Positions 1-10,700 of a stretch of 64,000 nt of DNA are shown here, piece by piece. The position numbers were made by a program, and so were the translations under genes. How positions within the stretch are numbered: the first letter of the stretch is position 1; every line of letters starts with the position of its first letter. The stretch covers positions 10,428,912 through 10,492,911 of the forward strand of contig CM043965.1 in assembly GCA_014529385.2 (NCBI GenBank), given 5' to 3'. This stretch comes from Adiantum capillus-veneris. Taxonomy: Eukaryota; Streptophyta; Polypodiopsida; Polypodiales; Pteridaceae. Under the pieces are notes generated by a model. The model was not told the origin of the DNA, ran no database searches, and worked only from the letters and a program-made list of their open reading frames with translations.

Positions 1-740
1 GCTTGGATGACCTCTTCCACCTGGCATAGGATTTCCTATGGCCTCTTCTTTTTGATGGTTCAAAGGTTGCACCATCACTTTCTTCAGAAGATGAAGAATG
101 AGGAAGATGGAGAAGAGGGTGACCTCTTTCTCGCCTTTTTCTTGCCTTGATCTTCATTGTCTTGACCATCACTTTAATAAGAGGAAGAGGATGAAGAAGA
201 TGGAGAAGAGGGTGTCCTCTTTCTTGCCTTTTTCTTCTCTTGCTTTCTCTCATCCCTCTTTGAAGTATGGTGTGGAGAAGTATGCGATGGTCTTCTCCGT
301 TTTGGAGGTGATGGAGAGCGTTTAGCCCGCCGTCTTTGTGGAGCCATCTCTGGAGGTGGCGGGAGACTCACTTCTTTCTCGTTCCTTCGATGGAGGCTCT
401 TGAATTCTCCTTTGAGAAGGGGATGCGTCATCAAGGAGCAAATTTCTGAGCCCTTCGTAGGGATCCTCTTCTTCTTCCCGAATCGGAGAGAGACCTCTTT
501 TGGAAGTCTCACAAGGAGCCTTCCTAGGTGTTCTCTCGTCATGGTAGTGAGCTTGGAGAATCCCATGAGCACGAAGCTGCCGTTGCACTTCACTTTGGAG
601 GGATGGATTGCCCATGGCTTGTTGAAGCCTAGAAACAAGATAGTTAACAAGCATCGGGGCATCATTAGTAGCTTTATCATTAGCAAAATCAAAGTTATCA
701 ACATTAATTTCACTCTCTTTACTATTGTCAACCAATCTAA
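1..740 (-). pseudogene. gag-like 5' region of an LTR element (element B), partial
   Basis: Two overlapping minus-strand frames (174-743 and 322-735) lie about 400 bp inside a primer-binding site at 1136-1147, the usual place for a gag start. The 322-735 frame is hydrophilic, with an acidic N-terminus and a tail rich in R, E, S and P; the other frame is K/R/S-rich near its end. No zinc knuckle or other named domain was recognised, so the gag label rests on position. It does not resemble the gag of gypsy A (14.8-17.2 kb). Bases about 70-145 are repeated in diverged form at about 166-235, in the part encoding charged residues. The element continues past the left edge of the window. Confidence 0.4.
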
Positions 741-1135
741 CAACTTTTAGCTGTAAACTTTTTAGGTGTACTTTGGCACTTCAAGCCCTAGTTGCTACTC
801 CTCTTTACCCCTTTAGAAAAAGCACTCAAGCTATTGTACTCGTGGCTCGAATACCATTAATTGCAAGGAATAGAAGAGAGAGTCGTTCAACACCAAAGCA
901 ACAACGGCTCCTGTCAAGCTTCTAATAGCTCAATAGTGGTTAAGTCGTAGGCCCCGTAGGACTCCACTATTAAGACCATAGCTCTCGACGGTGATGCCCC
1001 GTTAACTTCACAAAGGCAGGTGCACTGCAAGGCTGAAAAATCCCTATTTTACTTACGCACAGGCCATTAATAGTACCAACCATTTATAGCTAGCTTGAGG
1101 ACCTCCCTTCTTGAGCAAGAAAAGAGAAACCTTGT
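741..1135 (-). other. leader between PBS and gag-like frame of element B
   Basis: About 400 bp with no convincing coding sequence, between the primer-binding site and the first gag-like start. This is the normal position of an LTR-element 5' untranslated leader. Confidence 0.4.
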
Positions 1136-1147
1136 GCTCTGATACCA
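1136..1147 (-). other. primer-binding site (initiator tRNA-Met type)
   Basis: Read on the minus strand this is TGGTATCAGAGC, the classical plant retrotransposon site complementary to the 3' end of initiator tRNA-Met. It sits one base from the end of the LTR at 1149, whose minus-strand end reads ATGTTACA. It shows that a retroelement interior starts here and runs to the left. Confidence 0.85.
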
Positions 1148-1939
1148 ATGTAACATTTAATGGTCTAATAACTTGTGTGCAGCGGAAAATAGCATGAACA
1201 TAGTGAGCATTTCATTAGAATAGCTTCCTAATGAGAATAACAAGAGTGCTTGGGTGGAGAGAGAGCAACAAAAAGCATAACACCTAGTTAGATAGCATGA
1301 ACAATACTTCAAAAGAGAGAGAAATTAAGCAATCGACAACAGTTGAGGATCCGATTTTCATGGAGCCTGTCCCCCCTTCAAAAGGCTTTGTATTATGGTT
1401 TCTCCCATCAAGAGAGACATTTTACAATACAATTTCTTGTGTTCCTTCAATACTAGCTAGTGAAATGAATATGGAAACTTCATGCACTAAGCAAAACACT
1501 TATCAAACACAACATCAATTCCCTCACGGTCTCAGACCCAAGATCTCACACACCTTCGAAGATGGTGAGAGCTAGTGGGGTATGAGAGTAGATTGAGAGG
1601 AAGGAGTATTCTTACGAGAAAGATGTACATTTCCTCACACAATCACTCATATTAGCATAGCTTAGCTTAGTAATTAGCATGGTAGAGGAGATGAGCATGC
1701 ATTGAAGCTTGGCTCTTGGTTGGATTTGCATCACAAAGCCAAGAGTTGTTGATGTAGGCCTCCCTTCTCACAAGGTTGGAGTAGGTGGTAAGCTTTTCAT
1801 TAAAGCTTGAGAAGGAGAGAGAGTCTTCTTTAATTCACACATGAGATTGTGTGTGTGTGTGTGTGTGATAATGCCTTGCAAAAATCAGCCCCCCCTCTCT
1901 CTCTCTTCCTTGGTCAACCCCTCTTTGCTTTCTGCTCTT

Positions 1940-2285
1940 GCTAGCATCCCATTGGACCTCCCCAGGCTTAGCCAATGGTAATTAAGCAGCATAAGTTATA
2001 GCCTTTTGACATGTGTCCCCCTTTCCCATTTTGTGAGAGCTTTAGGTAATTATTTAATTCAATAAACTCTCATTGGACCCCTTTGCCTCCTGGCCAATAG
2101 GAATCAGGCAAGCCATTGGGCTGTTGAATGCTCATTGGTCCCCTTGGGAGACTATCCAATAGTCTTCTAGAGAGCTTAGTTCTTATTGGTTCTTCTATTA
2201 AGTGTTTTTAAATTAATTAAACTAGATTTAATCTAGCCTAATTCTCATTGGTCCACCTCCAAGGCCATCCAATAGGAATTGTGTA
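1940..2285. repeat. four CCAAT/ATTGG repeat units inside the A-type LTR
   Basis: Four imperfect units near 1948, 2068, 2130 and 2246 each read roughly CATTGGWCC, then 10-20 bases, then CCAATRG. Each unit is therefore a pair of CCAAT boxes in opposite orientation that could also fold as a short hairpin. CCAAT boxes are NF-Y sites in plant promoters, so a promoter or enhancer role in the LTR is plausible but inferred. Confidence 0.5.
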
Positions 2286-2352
2286 CACCTTGTGGGCATC
2301 TAGGCTAGGGAGCTGACATGTGTCCCTCATTCCCTTTGTGTAAAGGGAGCTT

Positions 2353-2404
<52 letters not shown>
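2353..2404. repeat. (GT)n microsatellite in LTR
   Basis: About 25 GT units with one early interruption, inside the A-type LTR. Confidence 0.95.
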
Positions 2405-2406
<2 letters not shown>

Positions 2407-2794
2407 CTCTCTCATCCCCTACTTGCAAGGCTTGCCCCCTCCTATGTAGGGATTACTAAAGACTTTTGGGACACACACAAAGCATCCAATTCCCCCAATG
2501 TTTGACCTTTGGACACAACCTCTGAATTTTAGAACCTTAGCATTTTGGAAGTCTTAATGGGATGAACCTTAGGGTCTTTTAATCCCATTGTTGCACATGG
2601 CTCTTTTACAGATGGGCCCCCTTTGGATCCCTATTTTCCCTCCTTTGGATCCCTATTGTGGGGCCAGTCTGCTAGCTTAACCAATATTCTAGCTTTTTCT
2701 CCCCTGGCACTTCCCCATATTAAATGATCATTTTAACATGAGAAAATCATTTAGGAGAATTAGATATTGATTATTATGACAGCGGAGCTGCACA

Positions 2795-2810
2795 ATATCC
2801 ACCCCCTCTT
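2795..2810 (-). other. polypurine tract of gypsy A
   Basis: The minus strand reads AAGAGGGGGTGGATAT immediately before the LTR start TGTGCAGC. This is the plus-strand DNA priming site expected just upstream of a 3' LTR, and it fixes the element's orientation. Confidence 0.8.
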
Positions 2811-2849
2811 AACCTACACAGCCTCCGGTCTGTGCCAACCGGTCTCCAC

Positions 2850-4155
2850 TTAATCAACGTTATCAAAAGCATCACCAGACACCTCATTTGATACATACAT
2901 ATCCTTGTTTTCTGGAGGTTGATCTGAACTGAGATCTTTAAGAACAATCTCACCTTCTTGCTTCTTGAACGACTTAACCCTTTTTCCTGCAATAGGCACC
3001 TTGAGCATAGTGCCGTCAAGATTATATAACTTATATGCTGCATTATCATAAGCATGAAGCACCACATACGGTCCAAACCATTGTTTAACCATCTTTTGCA
3101 TAGTAGTATATTGGTTCTCTAGGCTACTGTCATAAACAAGTACCTAGTCGGCGTCTTTGATAGCATGAGGTCGTAGTCTATGCTTTCCATGAACTGCTGC
3201 TTTATTCTTCAACCTTGCCTCCTTAAGCTTCACTTTAGCCTGCTTGATATATTCTTGACGCCTCTCAAGTTGGCGAATACGCAAAGCAAGCAATTCTTCT
3301 GTAGTCATACCTTCTTCCCATGGCATTATAGTCCAAGATATAATTGCTTCCTCTGTAGGCATAATGGGTTTTTGCGCATGCATCAACTCGAATGGCATAA
3401 AACCTGTAACAAAACTGTGTGTAGTACGATCAACCCATAAAGCAAATGATTCTTTTCTTAGCAATTGATAAAGCACCTCTGCAACATGAGCAAAATGTGG
3501 AAACCAAATAAGGAAAATACACACGTCCATCCTTACCAAACCGAGAGGAGTGCGCATCATAGTAAGATCCTTGCTCTCTAAAGCTAACTGAAATTGATCA
3601 TATCCAGAGTAAAGATCACCCATAGAGTAAATTGATCTATTTGCAAAGGCTTCAGCAAATTCATGCACAATTGGGCAAGTACCCACATTACAGATTGTTA
3701 CCTTGTTAACCGTCTCTCCTATATGAACCTTAAAGTACCATTTTTCTTTGGAACAGTGAACCATCGATTGAAGTATGGTGTACACGATGGCTCCAAAATT
3801 CCCATTTGTATCTTCTCATTAAGCAAATCAATAAGCTTTGGCAAGTGGGCTTTAGGAACTGGAATGGGATGTAAGCTCCATGGCATGTGAAGAATAGTGA
3901 GTATAACCATAGGTGAAACAACACTTGGACCCACACATCCAATCTCACCCGGCTCAAAAGCAAAAGCTTTACTGTGTTTTTTGAGCATACCTTGAAAGCA
4001 CTTGATTTCCTCTTTGTTGAGGAAACCATCTTCTCCAATCTTCAGCTGCAATGTCTCCTTAGTGAATTTATGCCCAATGTTCTTTGGATTCTTGAGCATA
4101 GGATGTTGAGAAGCTTCTTTGATCACCCCATCACTTTCTTATGGTAGAGGATTGG
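2850..4155 (-). pseudogene. gypsy element A pol remnant (RT start, integrase C-terminus)
   Basis: Minus-strand frames encode a Ty3/gypsy pol with large internal deletions. From 4126 down they match the N-terminal half of gypsy reverse transcriptase (MGILEPSCTPYFNRWF, then VPKKNGTLRFI), followed by YSMGDLYSGYDQFQL. At about 3510-3540 this jumps to the RNase H linker (HFAHVAEVLYQLLRKE), then to the C-terminal part of the integrase region (TTHSFVTGFMPFELMHAQKP, then LLALRIRQLERR). A last piece at 2850-3101 ends the polyprotein (WFGPYVVLHAYDNAAYKLYN). The catalytic RT aspartates, RNase H and the integrase core are missing, and frameshifts separate the pieces. The upstream gag-pro half is at 14825-17160, separated by the chromovirus. 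Not functional. Confidence 0.85.
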
Positions 4156-4160
4156 CCACT
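4156..4160. repeat. target-site duplication CCACT, left copy
   Basis: CCACT directly precedes the chromovirus 5' LTR and recurs at 14820-14824 directly after its 3' LTR. Five bases is the usual duplication length for LTR retrotransposons. Confidence 0.9.
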
Positions 4161-4814
4161 TGTAAGGTCTCTGACCTCGACCAAAAAGAGCACCATTGTA
4201 CCATGGAATGAACATAATGGAAAAAGTTACTACTTTTAGCAGTTTTCCATATTCTGTCAATGCCATGATGTTTAGAATGTTATAAAGCTTTCAAAAGTAA
4301 ATTAAAATAATTTCTGTGAATTTTTTTCAAAAATAGTAAGTTTTTGGTCACCCAACCCGTCTAGTTTTGATCGTCTGGAAAAACTGTACCCGTACCCCGA
4401 ATTTGAAAAGAACGCATTTTCAAACCGCGGGGGCTGTTAAATATGGCAGGTACTCGGATAGATACACCTTAGTATAGCAATTTACGGCATTAAATTCTGA
4501 CTCGTATGGCCCGTTTTAGCCTAAAACCAAAATTTCCTAAGGTTGTGCGGGGAGGCCCCGAGGCTTGAGGTTGTGTGGGAACAGGTCCCAGGCCACTCAG
4601 AGCTTGCTTTAGGAGCTAGGGGGCGCCTTCTCATGACTAGAGAGTTGTGGGAGACTTACCATGCTTGAGAGAGAGTGTGAGAGTCAATTACACTAGCTAA
4701 CTAGATACTTAGTAGGCATGTAACTGGACTTGCCATGCATGAGTTGAGTAGCTCTCACATGCATATAGTAAGCAAGGTCGATTTTCAGCATGGGAGGGCC
4801 TATTTAAGAGTGTG

Positions 4815-4817
<3 letters not shown>

Positions 4818-4892
<75 letters not shown>
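4818..4892. repeat. (AC)n microsatellite in 5' LTR
   Basis: An AC tract broken once by a TCTT interruption. The matching place in the 3' LTR (about 12697-12765) holds a shorter, more interrupted AC tract, so the repeat changed length after insertion. His-Thr repeat frames across it are artefacts. Confidence 0.95.
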
Positions 4893-4893
<1 letters not shown>

Positions 4894-6182
4894 CTTGGGG
4901 AGGTGCTGCCAGCACACATAGTTTTTGGAGAAGAAGCAAAGGAGGGAAGTGCTGCCCGATTCTCATCTCGAGGACTCCATTGGATCACAAATTCGAGTAG
5001 ATTTCAGCCCCTAATGACGGTAATATCAATTTATTTTATGCTTTGTTGCAAATCTCTCTATCATTCTCCTAACCTCGCAACTATTATGCTTAATCCTAGC
5101 TAAATTACTCAATAGCTGCTCTCTAATTCTCCATATCATTAGTCTACTACATAATTCTTAATCTAATTGTTAATTATGCAAGCAATGAACCTCTCCTAAT
5201 CATAAATTAATGCATGATTAGTAAGAAGAAATCTCCCACTAGTCATCATAGTAAATAATTGTCAAGCCGGTAATGATGTGGAATTGGTCAATTTCATCCT
5301 ATTATCACACAATGTTTGAGTAACGAAGTTAGATTCAATGTGTTCATAGATAAGGATGTAATTAAGGGAAATTAATCCGTCATTAATCCACTAGGAAGGA
5401 AAAATCCTCTCACCTATGCATATGGTAATTCTGCATCTCTCTACTTACATTAGGAAGGTAATTGAGCATGTTTAATTCACCCCTCTAGTAATTTAAATAG
5501 TAAAAATCTGAAATTCCTAATTACCTAGGCCAAGTATTTAACTTTAGAGCCAATTCCCATAGAACAAGTAAGGTACTATCCATAAATTACTATGTCTCAA
5601 AGGAAATCTAACCCCCTCGTATAGAATGAATTGTTCAGTGATTCTAATATGTCATCTTGATTGTTATGATACGCTCAGACATTAGTTCTTTTTCTCCAAG
5701 TTTGTCAATTAAGTAGTGAGTATAAAATGGCCTCGGTAAAGAGAACTCGCTTTGGTGGTGCCCACGACCGCGAGGCGGGAACAAGCACCGTGAACGGCGA
5801 AGGGAAAGCTCCCATGGACAACGAAGTACCGACCATCTCACGGGCCAATGACGAGGAAATGGAGGAGGTTAGTCACATTTTATTCAAGTTTGTTTAATTT
5901 AACATTGCATACGATAAGTTAGGAAAGAACATATCCCTAAACATGTTGGAGAAATCCGACGGAAACCTCGGCATTTGAATCCAACTGTATATTAAATTCT
6001 AAGTAGGAAAGAATCGTTGATGGATATACTGTTTGAAATAGGAAAGAATGTCTGCTAGGGAAAATTTAGCTCGGCATGTTCATTCTATTTCCAATGTTGA
6101 ACTAGTCCAGACCCCCTACTGATCACAGGGGGCGGCTCGCGATGATTTCGCAATAGCTACAGTTACTAGCTTAGGGCCTCTA

Positions 6183-6270
6183 CCCACGACTTGCTTTCTA
6201 TGCGGTGGGAACCCACGTCTTGTTTTCTATGCGGTGGAAATTTCCACGTCGTGCGTTCTATGCGGTGGAC
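6183..6270. repeat. three tandem CTATGCGGTGG units in LTR
   Basis: Three units of about 28 bp, each containing TTCTATGCGGTGG preceded by a CCACG-like sequence, lie in a row. The same three occur in the 3' LTR at about 14057-14142. Tandem units at a fixed LTR position could be regulatory; no function can be read from the sequence. Confidence 0.8.
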
Positions 6271-6946
6271 ATACCTAGTTGTATGGGCAGCTAGGCGACA
6301 ACGGGAGGAGTAAACTCTCGCTGGAGGGGGGATGTTGTACCTCCAGAACATTGGAATTTTAATGAATAAGTTTGAGTGGAATTTTTACTAGATTTACTGT
6401 CTTGGTGCCGTTTTGCAATACTGGTAGAAAGGCCGTCTGAACGAACCCTGTGAATCAGAATCTAATCAAGGAACTTATATGTTGACAACCATTGTGGTAG
6501 TAATTAGGACACACGAAGAAGTGTGAGTGTGGGGTGGAAAGTGGGGGCTTGGCTCAGGTTGCCAATGCCTATGAGAATAGTGGTCCCGATTGGTCGGGAA
6601 CTCTCCGTCCCCATAGTGTTATAAATCGACACTAGTAATACTCATTGCGCTAAGAGCGGCGAGGTCTCAAGTGTACGTGCCTCTGAAAACATGGGAAAAA
6701 AGGCACTCGAGATTTCTCTCCTCTTGGAAGGTGGGTCTTAGGATCGCTAGATAAGTTAAGCACGCTTCCCCTGTGAGGTGGAGCTAGATCTCGTTGTTAG
6801 TAGGCTCGAACTCGACTCACTTTGTGATGAGAGATCGTCCGCTAGATGAACCCTGAACCACTTTGTTTGCTCCCGCTATAGATCTAGTGGCCACCAGGTT
6901 TACCATCAGATCCGTCGTTTGAGACGACAGGTGGGGACCTCACACC

Positions 6947-6958
6947 TGGTATGAGAGC
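6947..6958 (+). other. chromovirus primer-binding site
   Basis: TGGTATGAGAGC lies two bases after the 5' LTR end. It differs at one base from the initiator tRNA-Met complement TGGTATCAGAGC. Confidence 0.8.
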
Positions 6959-7777
6959 TAAGGTTAGGTTAGACTGAGAAATAAAGTCGTATTGTTTGAA
7001 TATTTAAAAGGAACTAAGGGTATATAGGTAGCTGATCCAAATTCCTTGCATTGGTGTTGCAGGAAGACCCCGTGCTAGAATATCGAAAGTTCCAAGTGTT
7101 TGAGCTTATTTACGAGCAAGCTCGACGGTCCCCAGTTTACCAATTTAGGCAAGATGTCATGGAGATGTGCTAAAGGCTCATACACCCCACTCCACTTGCA
7201 TCGATAGAGGATCGGGGCTCGATTGGACACTTGCAGGAGGGGTTTACTACATCAACGCTCGGAAGCTAGGATGCCTGGCTACTGATTTGAAGAAGATACA
7301 TTGAGGAGAAGAATTGAGGGTGGTGCATATATTCAACTTGTTGCCTACACGTATGGACTGACTGTCTCTAACGGCACCAATCAAACCCTCAACGAGTGGC
7401 TTTTGGAGAAAGTCAGTAATGTAATCCTAGCAAACAAAGTTAGAACTTTTGGAGTACCAAAAGAAGAATCCCGGCTCGACACCATAGTTTACTATCCACT
7501 CAAAGATGAGTATAGGAACTACTTCACGAATAAAGTAGGGTATCATGTGAACACAACCTGCTAGGCGTATCTTATAAGCATTCCAAAATCCATGTAATAA
7601 ATTGATCATGAGTTATCCTAAACCTTGAGGGGTTTCGCTTGTAATAAATCTTCATCAATAAAGTGTTTTTTAATGTCTCCGAGTCTCTGTCTTTTGATAA
7701 AGTGGGATCTTGAATTTTATTTAAGTCTCGTGTCTAATTGACATCCAAGTAATGGTATCAAGAATCTCGTATAACCC
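6959..7777 (+). other. chromovirus leader with a small ORF
   Basis: About 820 bp between primer site and gag. It contains an 87-codon frame (7301-7564) that matches no family I recognise and has no obvious domain. It may be chance or an upstream ORF of the element. Confidence 0.45.
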
Positions 7778-7783
7778 ATGTAG

Positions 7784-10700
7784 GCACCGTCTGCTGCTCT
7801 CTACTCGACGGCACAAGAGAAGAAGCTCCTCCTTAAACAAGCCCAACCTCCACTCTTTAAGGGCGAGGGGGAAAATGTGGAGAGAGATGCGGAAGTATGG
7901 GTGGAGGCTATGGACGACTACTTTGAAGCTACGAGAACCCAACCCGTGAATCAAACCATGCTTGCGATGTTCCGCTTGTCTGGCGATGCCAAGATATGGT
8001 GGAAGCAACATTGCATGGACTTGGATATTAAGGGATCTTCCCAATCCTGGGAAGACATCAAGGCTGCAGTGATGGGGCGTTACTTACCACCCGCCTATAA
8101 AACCTTGAAGATGCACGAGCTCTTTTCACTTCGGCAGCTGACTTCATTTGTCGAAGAATATTATTCAAAGTTCGTCACTCTTCAGAGATATGCTCCTAAG
8201 ATGACGTTGGAACAACAGGTAGCAAGATTCTGCCAAGGGCTAATCAACCCTTTGAATACTCGGTTAGAAGCTCTCAGGCCGACAACACTGCAGGATGCCT
8301 TGTTGAGGGCCAAACCTTTAGCTCTTGAAGTACAAAAAGTTAATCAGAATAGGAGGAATCATTTGGCAAAAAGGGCAAGGACAAATGTTTGGAATAACAG
8401 ACCAGCCAACCAAGCATATGACCAGTGCCCTATTGTGGCTACCACCACAACCATGGAGTTCCCAGACGTTCGATGGTACGGTTGCGACGAGTTTGGACAT
8501 TACAGATCCAAGTGCCCCAAGAGGACTCAGGCAACCAGCACCAATGCCGTACCCTTGAATGTCCATGGGCGTGGCCAATATAATGGAAGAGGAGGACGTG
8601 GAAGGATAAACAGAGGGCGAGGGCATGGAGCTACTGCCAGAGTGAATACCGCAGTGGTACAACCAACTATGGGAGATGAAGCAGAGGAGAGAGCAACCTT
8701 GCACGCTGCAATCGACAACCCCAATGGTTGCGAGCAATACGCAGTCATTCATACACCAGGATCTCTCAGAGATAAACAAGTTAACTTCCTTATAGATTGT
8801 GGTAGCACTCTTTCATTTCTTTCACCCAAATGCATGAGGAAGCTAAAGCTAGATAAGTATCCAGCAAACAAGCTAGTTGTAGAGTTAGCAAACGGCAAGG
8901 AAGTAGTATCTCAACACTCTGCAGGAAAAATCGACTTTGATTTAGGGGAACACCCAACCTCTGCCCAATTTCAAACCCTACCCTTAGGATTCTTTGATGG
9001 GATACTAGGGATGGACTGGCTAAAGCAAAATCAGGCCCACATCCATTGTGCACAAGGGAACTATACTTTTATAGATAACTTGGGTAATGAAGTCTTAATC
9101 CAAGGGGAAAATGGGAGACCTAGGGCTACTCTAGTTAAGGCCGGCAGACTTTTGATGGGATTGAGAAAGGGGCAGCAAATTTATGCGGTAAAGCTCAACA
9201 AGGTAGACCAATCAGATACCACACTTCGACCAAACTGGTTGAGGCAGTATGATGATGTATTCCTTGAAGACCTTACGAATCTTCCACCACATAGAGAGGT
9301 AGACCATGAGATTGAGACTATCCCTGGATGTGAACCTATCTCAAAAAGACCTTATAAAATATCACTTCCAGAGGCCATCGAACTCAAGGAACAACTTAGG
9401 CAACTCATGGAACAAGGATTCATTCGGCCCAGTACTTCTCCTTGGGGTGCACCAGTTCTTTTTCAGAAGAAGAAGGATGGAACCTTAAGGCTATGCATAG
9501 ATTACCGTGGACTGAACCAAGTAACTGTCAAGAACAAGTATCCAATTCCAAGGATTGACGAACTCTTGGACAGACTCCATGGTGCCAAAATGTTTACAAA
9601 GATTGATCTAAGGTCGGGATATTACCAAATCAGAATCAAGGAATCAGACATTCCAAATACACCTTTCAACACTAGGTATGGACACTACGAATTCACACTA
9701 ATGTCTTTTGGTCTAACAAATGCTCCTGCAAGCTTCAATTGACTTATGCAGGATATTTTCAGACTTTTTCTGGATGAATTTGTCTTGGTTTTCTTTGATG
9801 ACATTCTGATCTATTCTAAGAACGAGGCAGATCATGAAAAACATGTTCGCAAAGTACTCGATCTTCTTCGAGAACACCAACTTTACGCTAAAGCGAGCAA
9901 GTGTACCTTCTGCTCACCAAAGGTCAACTATCTTGGATTTGTCATATCGGCCGAAGGGATTTCAGTGGATCCACCGTCAGTGAAGTAAGAGGATTTCTTG
10001 GGATAACGGGATGGTACAAAATTTTTGTCAAGGACTATGCACGTATTGCTGCACCTTTGACGGAACTCCTGAAGAAAGGAATGAGGATCGATGGAAGACC
10101 GAGCACGAGTTTAGTTTTGCTAAGCTAAAAGAATTCTTGGTCTCAGCTCCTATCTTAAAGCTTCCTGATTTCAGTAAGGAATTTGAAGTAGCAACCGATG
10201 CTAGCAAATTTTCTCTAGGCGGAGTTCTTACTCAAGAAGGAAGACCGGTGGCGTATACTTCACGAAAGTTGAGGGATCATGAGAAGAATTATCCTACTCA
10301 TGATTTGGAACTTTTAGCGGTTATACATGCACTGAAGTTATGGAGACATTATCTTCTTGGACGCAAGTTTTAGCTAGTGACAGACCACAAGGGCTTAAAA
10401 TGGATTTTTACTCAATCTATTCTCAATATGCAACAATGGCGATGGATAGAGCTTTTACGAGGATATGACCTTGACATAAAGTATAGACCAGGGAAGGAAA
10501 ATGCAGTTGCAGATGGACTTAGCCGAAAATATTTTCTCAGAGCTATCTCTATTCCAAATAACCCTATCTGGGATAGAATTAAAGAAGCATCTTTGGTAGA
10601 TTCAGAATACCAATGTATAGTATCATTAGTCCAGCAGAATAAGATGCTTGAAGCTAAAGATTACTCTCTTATGGGAGGATGTCTTTACTACAGACATAGA

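Larger units (their letters stand above)
1149..2794 (-). repeat. LTR of gypsy element A, shared with element B
   Basis: On the minus strand the repeat starts TGTGCAGCTCC and ends ATGTTACA, the expected TG...CA ends. A purine tract abuts its start (2795-2810) and a tRNA-Met primer site abuts its end (1136-1147), so retroelement interior lies on both sides in the same orientation. It contains two (GT)n tracts (about 1847-1868 and 2353-2404) and four CCAAT-box repeat units. A diverged partial copy lies at 58380-59850. The exact 5' end is uncertain; it could be at 2781. Confidence 0.7.
4161..6944 (+). repeat. chromovirus 5' LTR
   Basis: Starts TGTAAGGTCTC and ends GGGGACCTCACA, matching the copy at 12028-14819 over its full length. 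2784 bp is long for a chromovirus LTR. It contains an (AC)n tract, a three-unit CTATGCGGTGG repeat and short frames that also occur in the 3' LTR; none looks like a conserved gene. Confidence 0.93.

Noticed and set aside
174-743. 189-codon frame as an independent gene
   Set aside because: Overlaps another minus frame and its K/R/S-rich end arises from a GA-rich duplicated segment; treated as part of the gag-like region.
4709-5103. His-Thr and Cys-Val repeat frames over AC tracts
   Set aside because: Translations of a microsatellite inside an LTR; the same kind recur at 12576-12973.
7752-7764. ATGGTATCAAGAATC resembling a second primer site near the chromovirus gag
   Set aside because: It is 800 bp from the LTR end, while a better site lies directly after the LTR at 6947.
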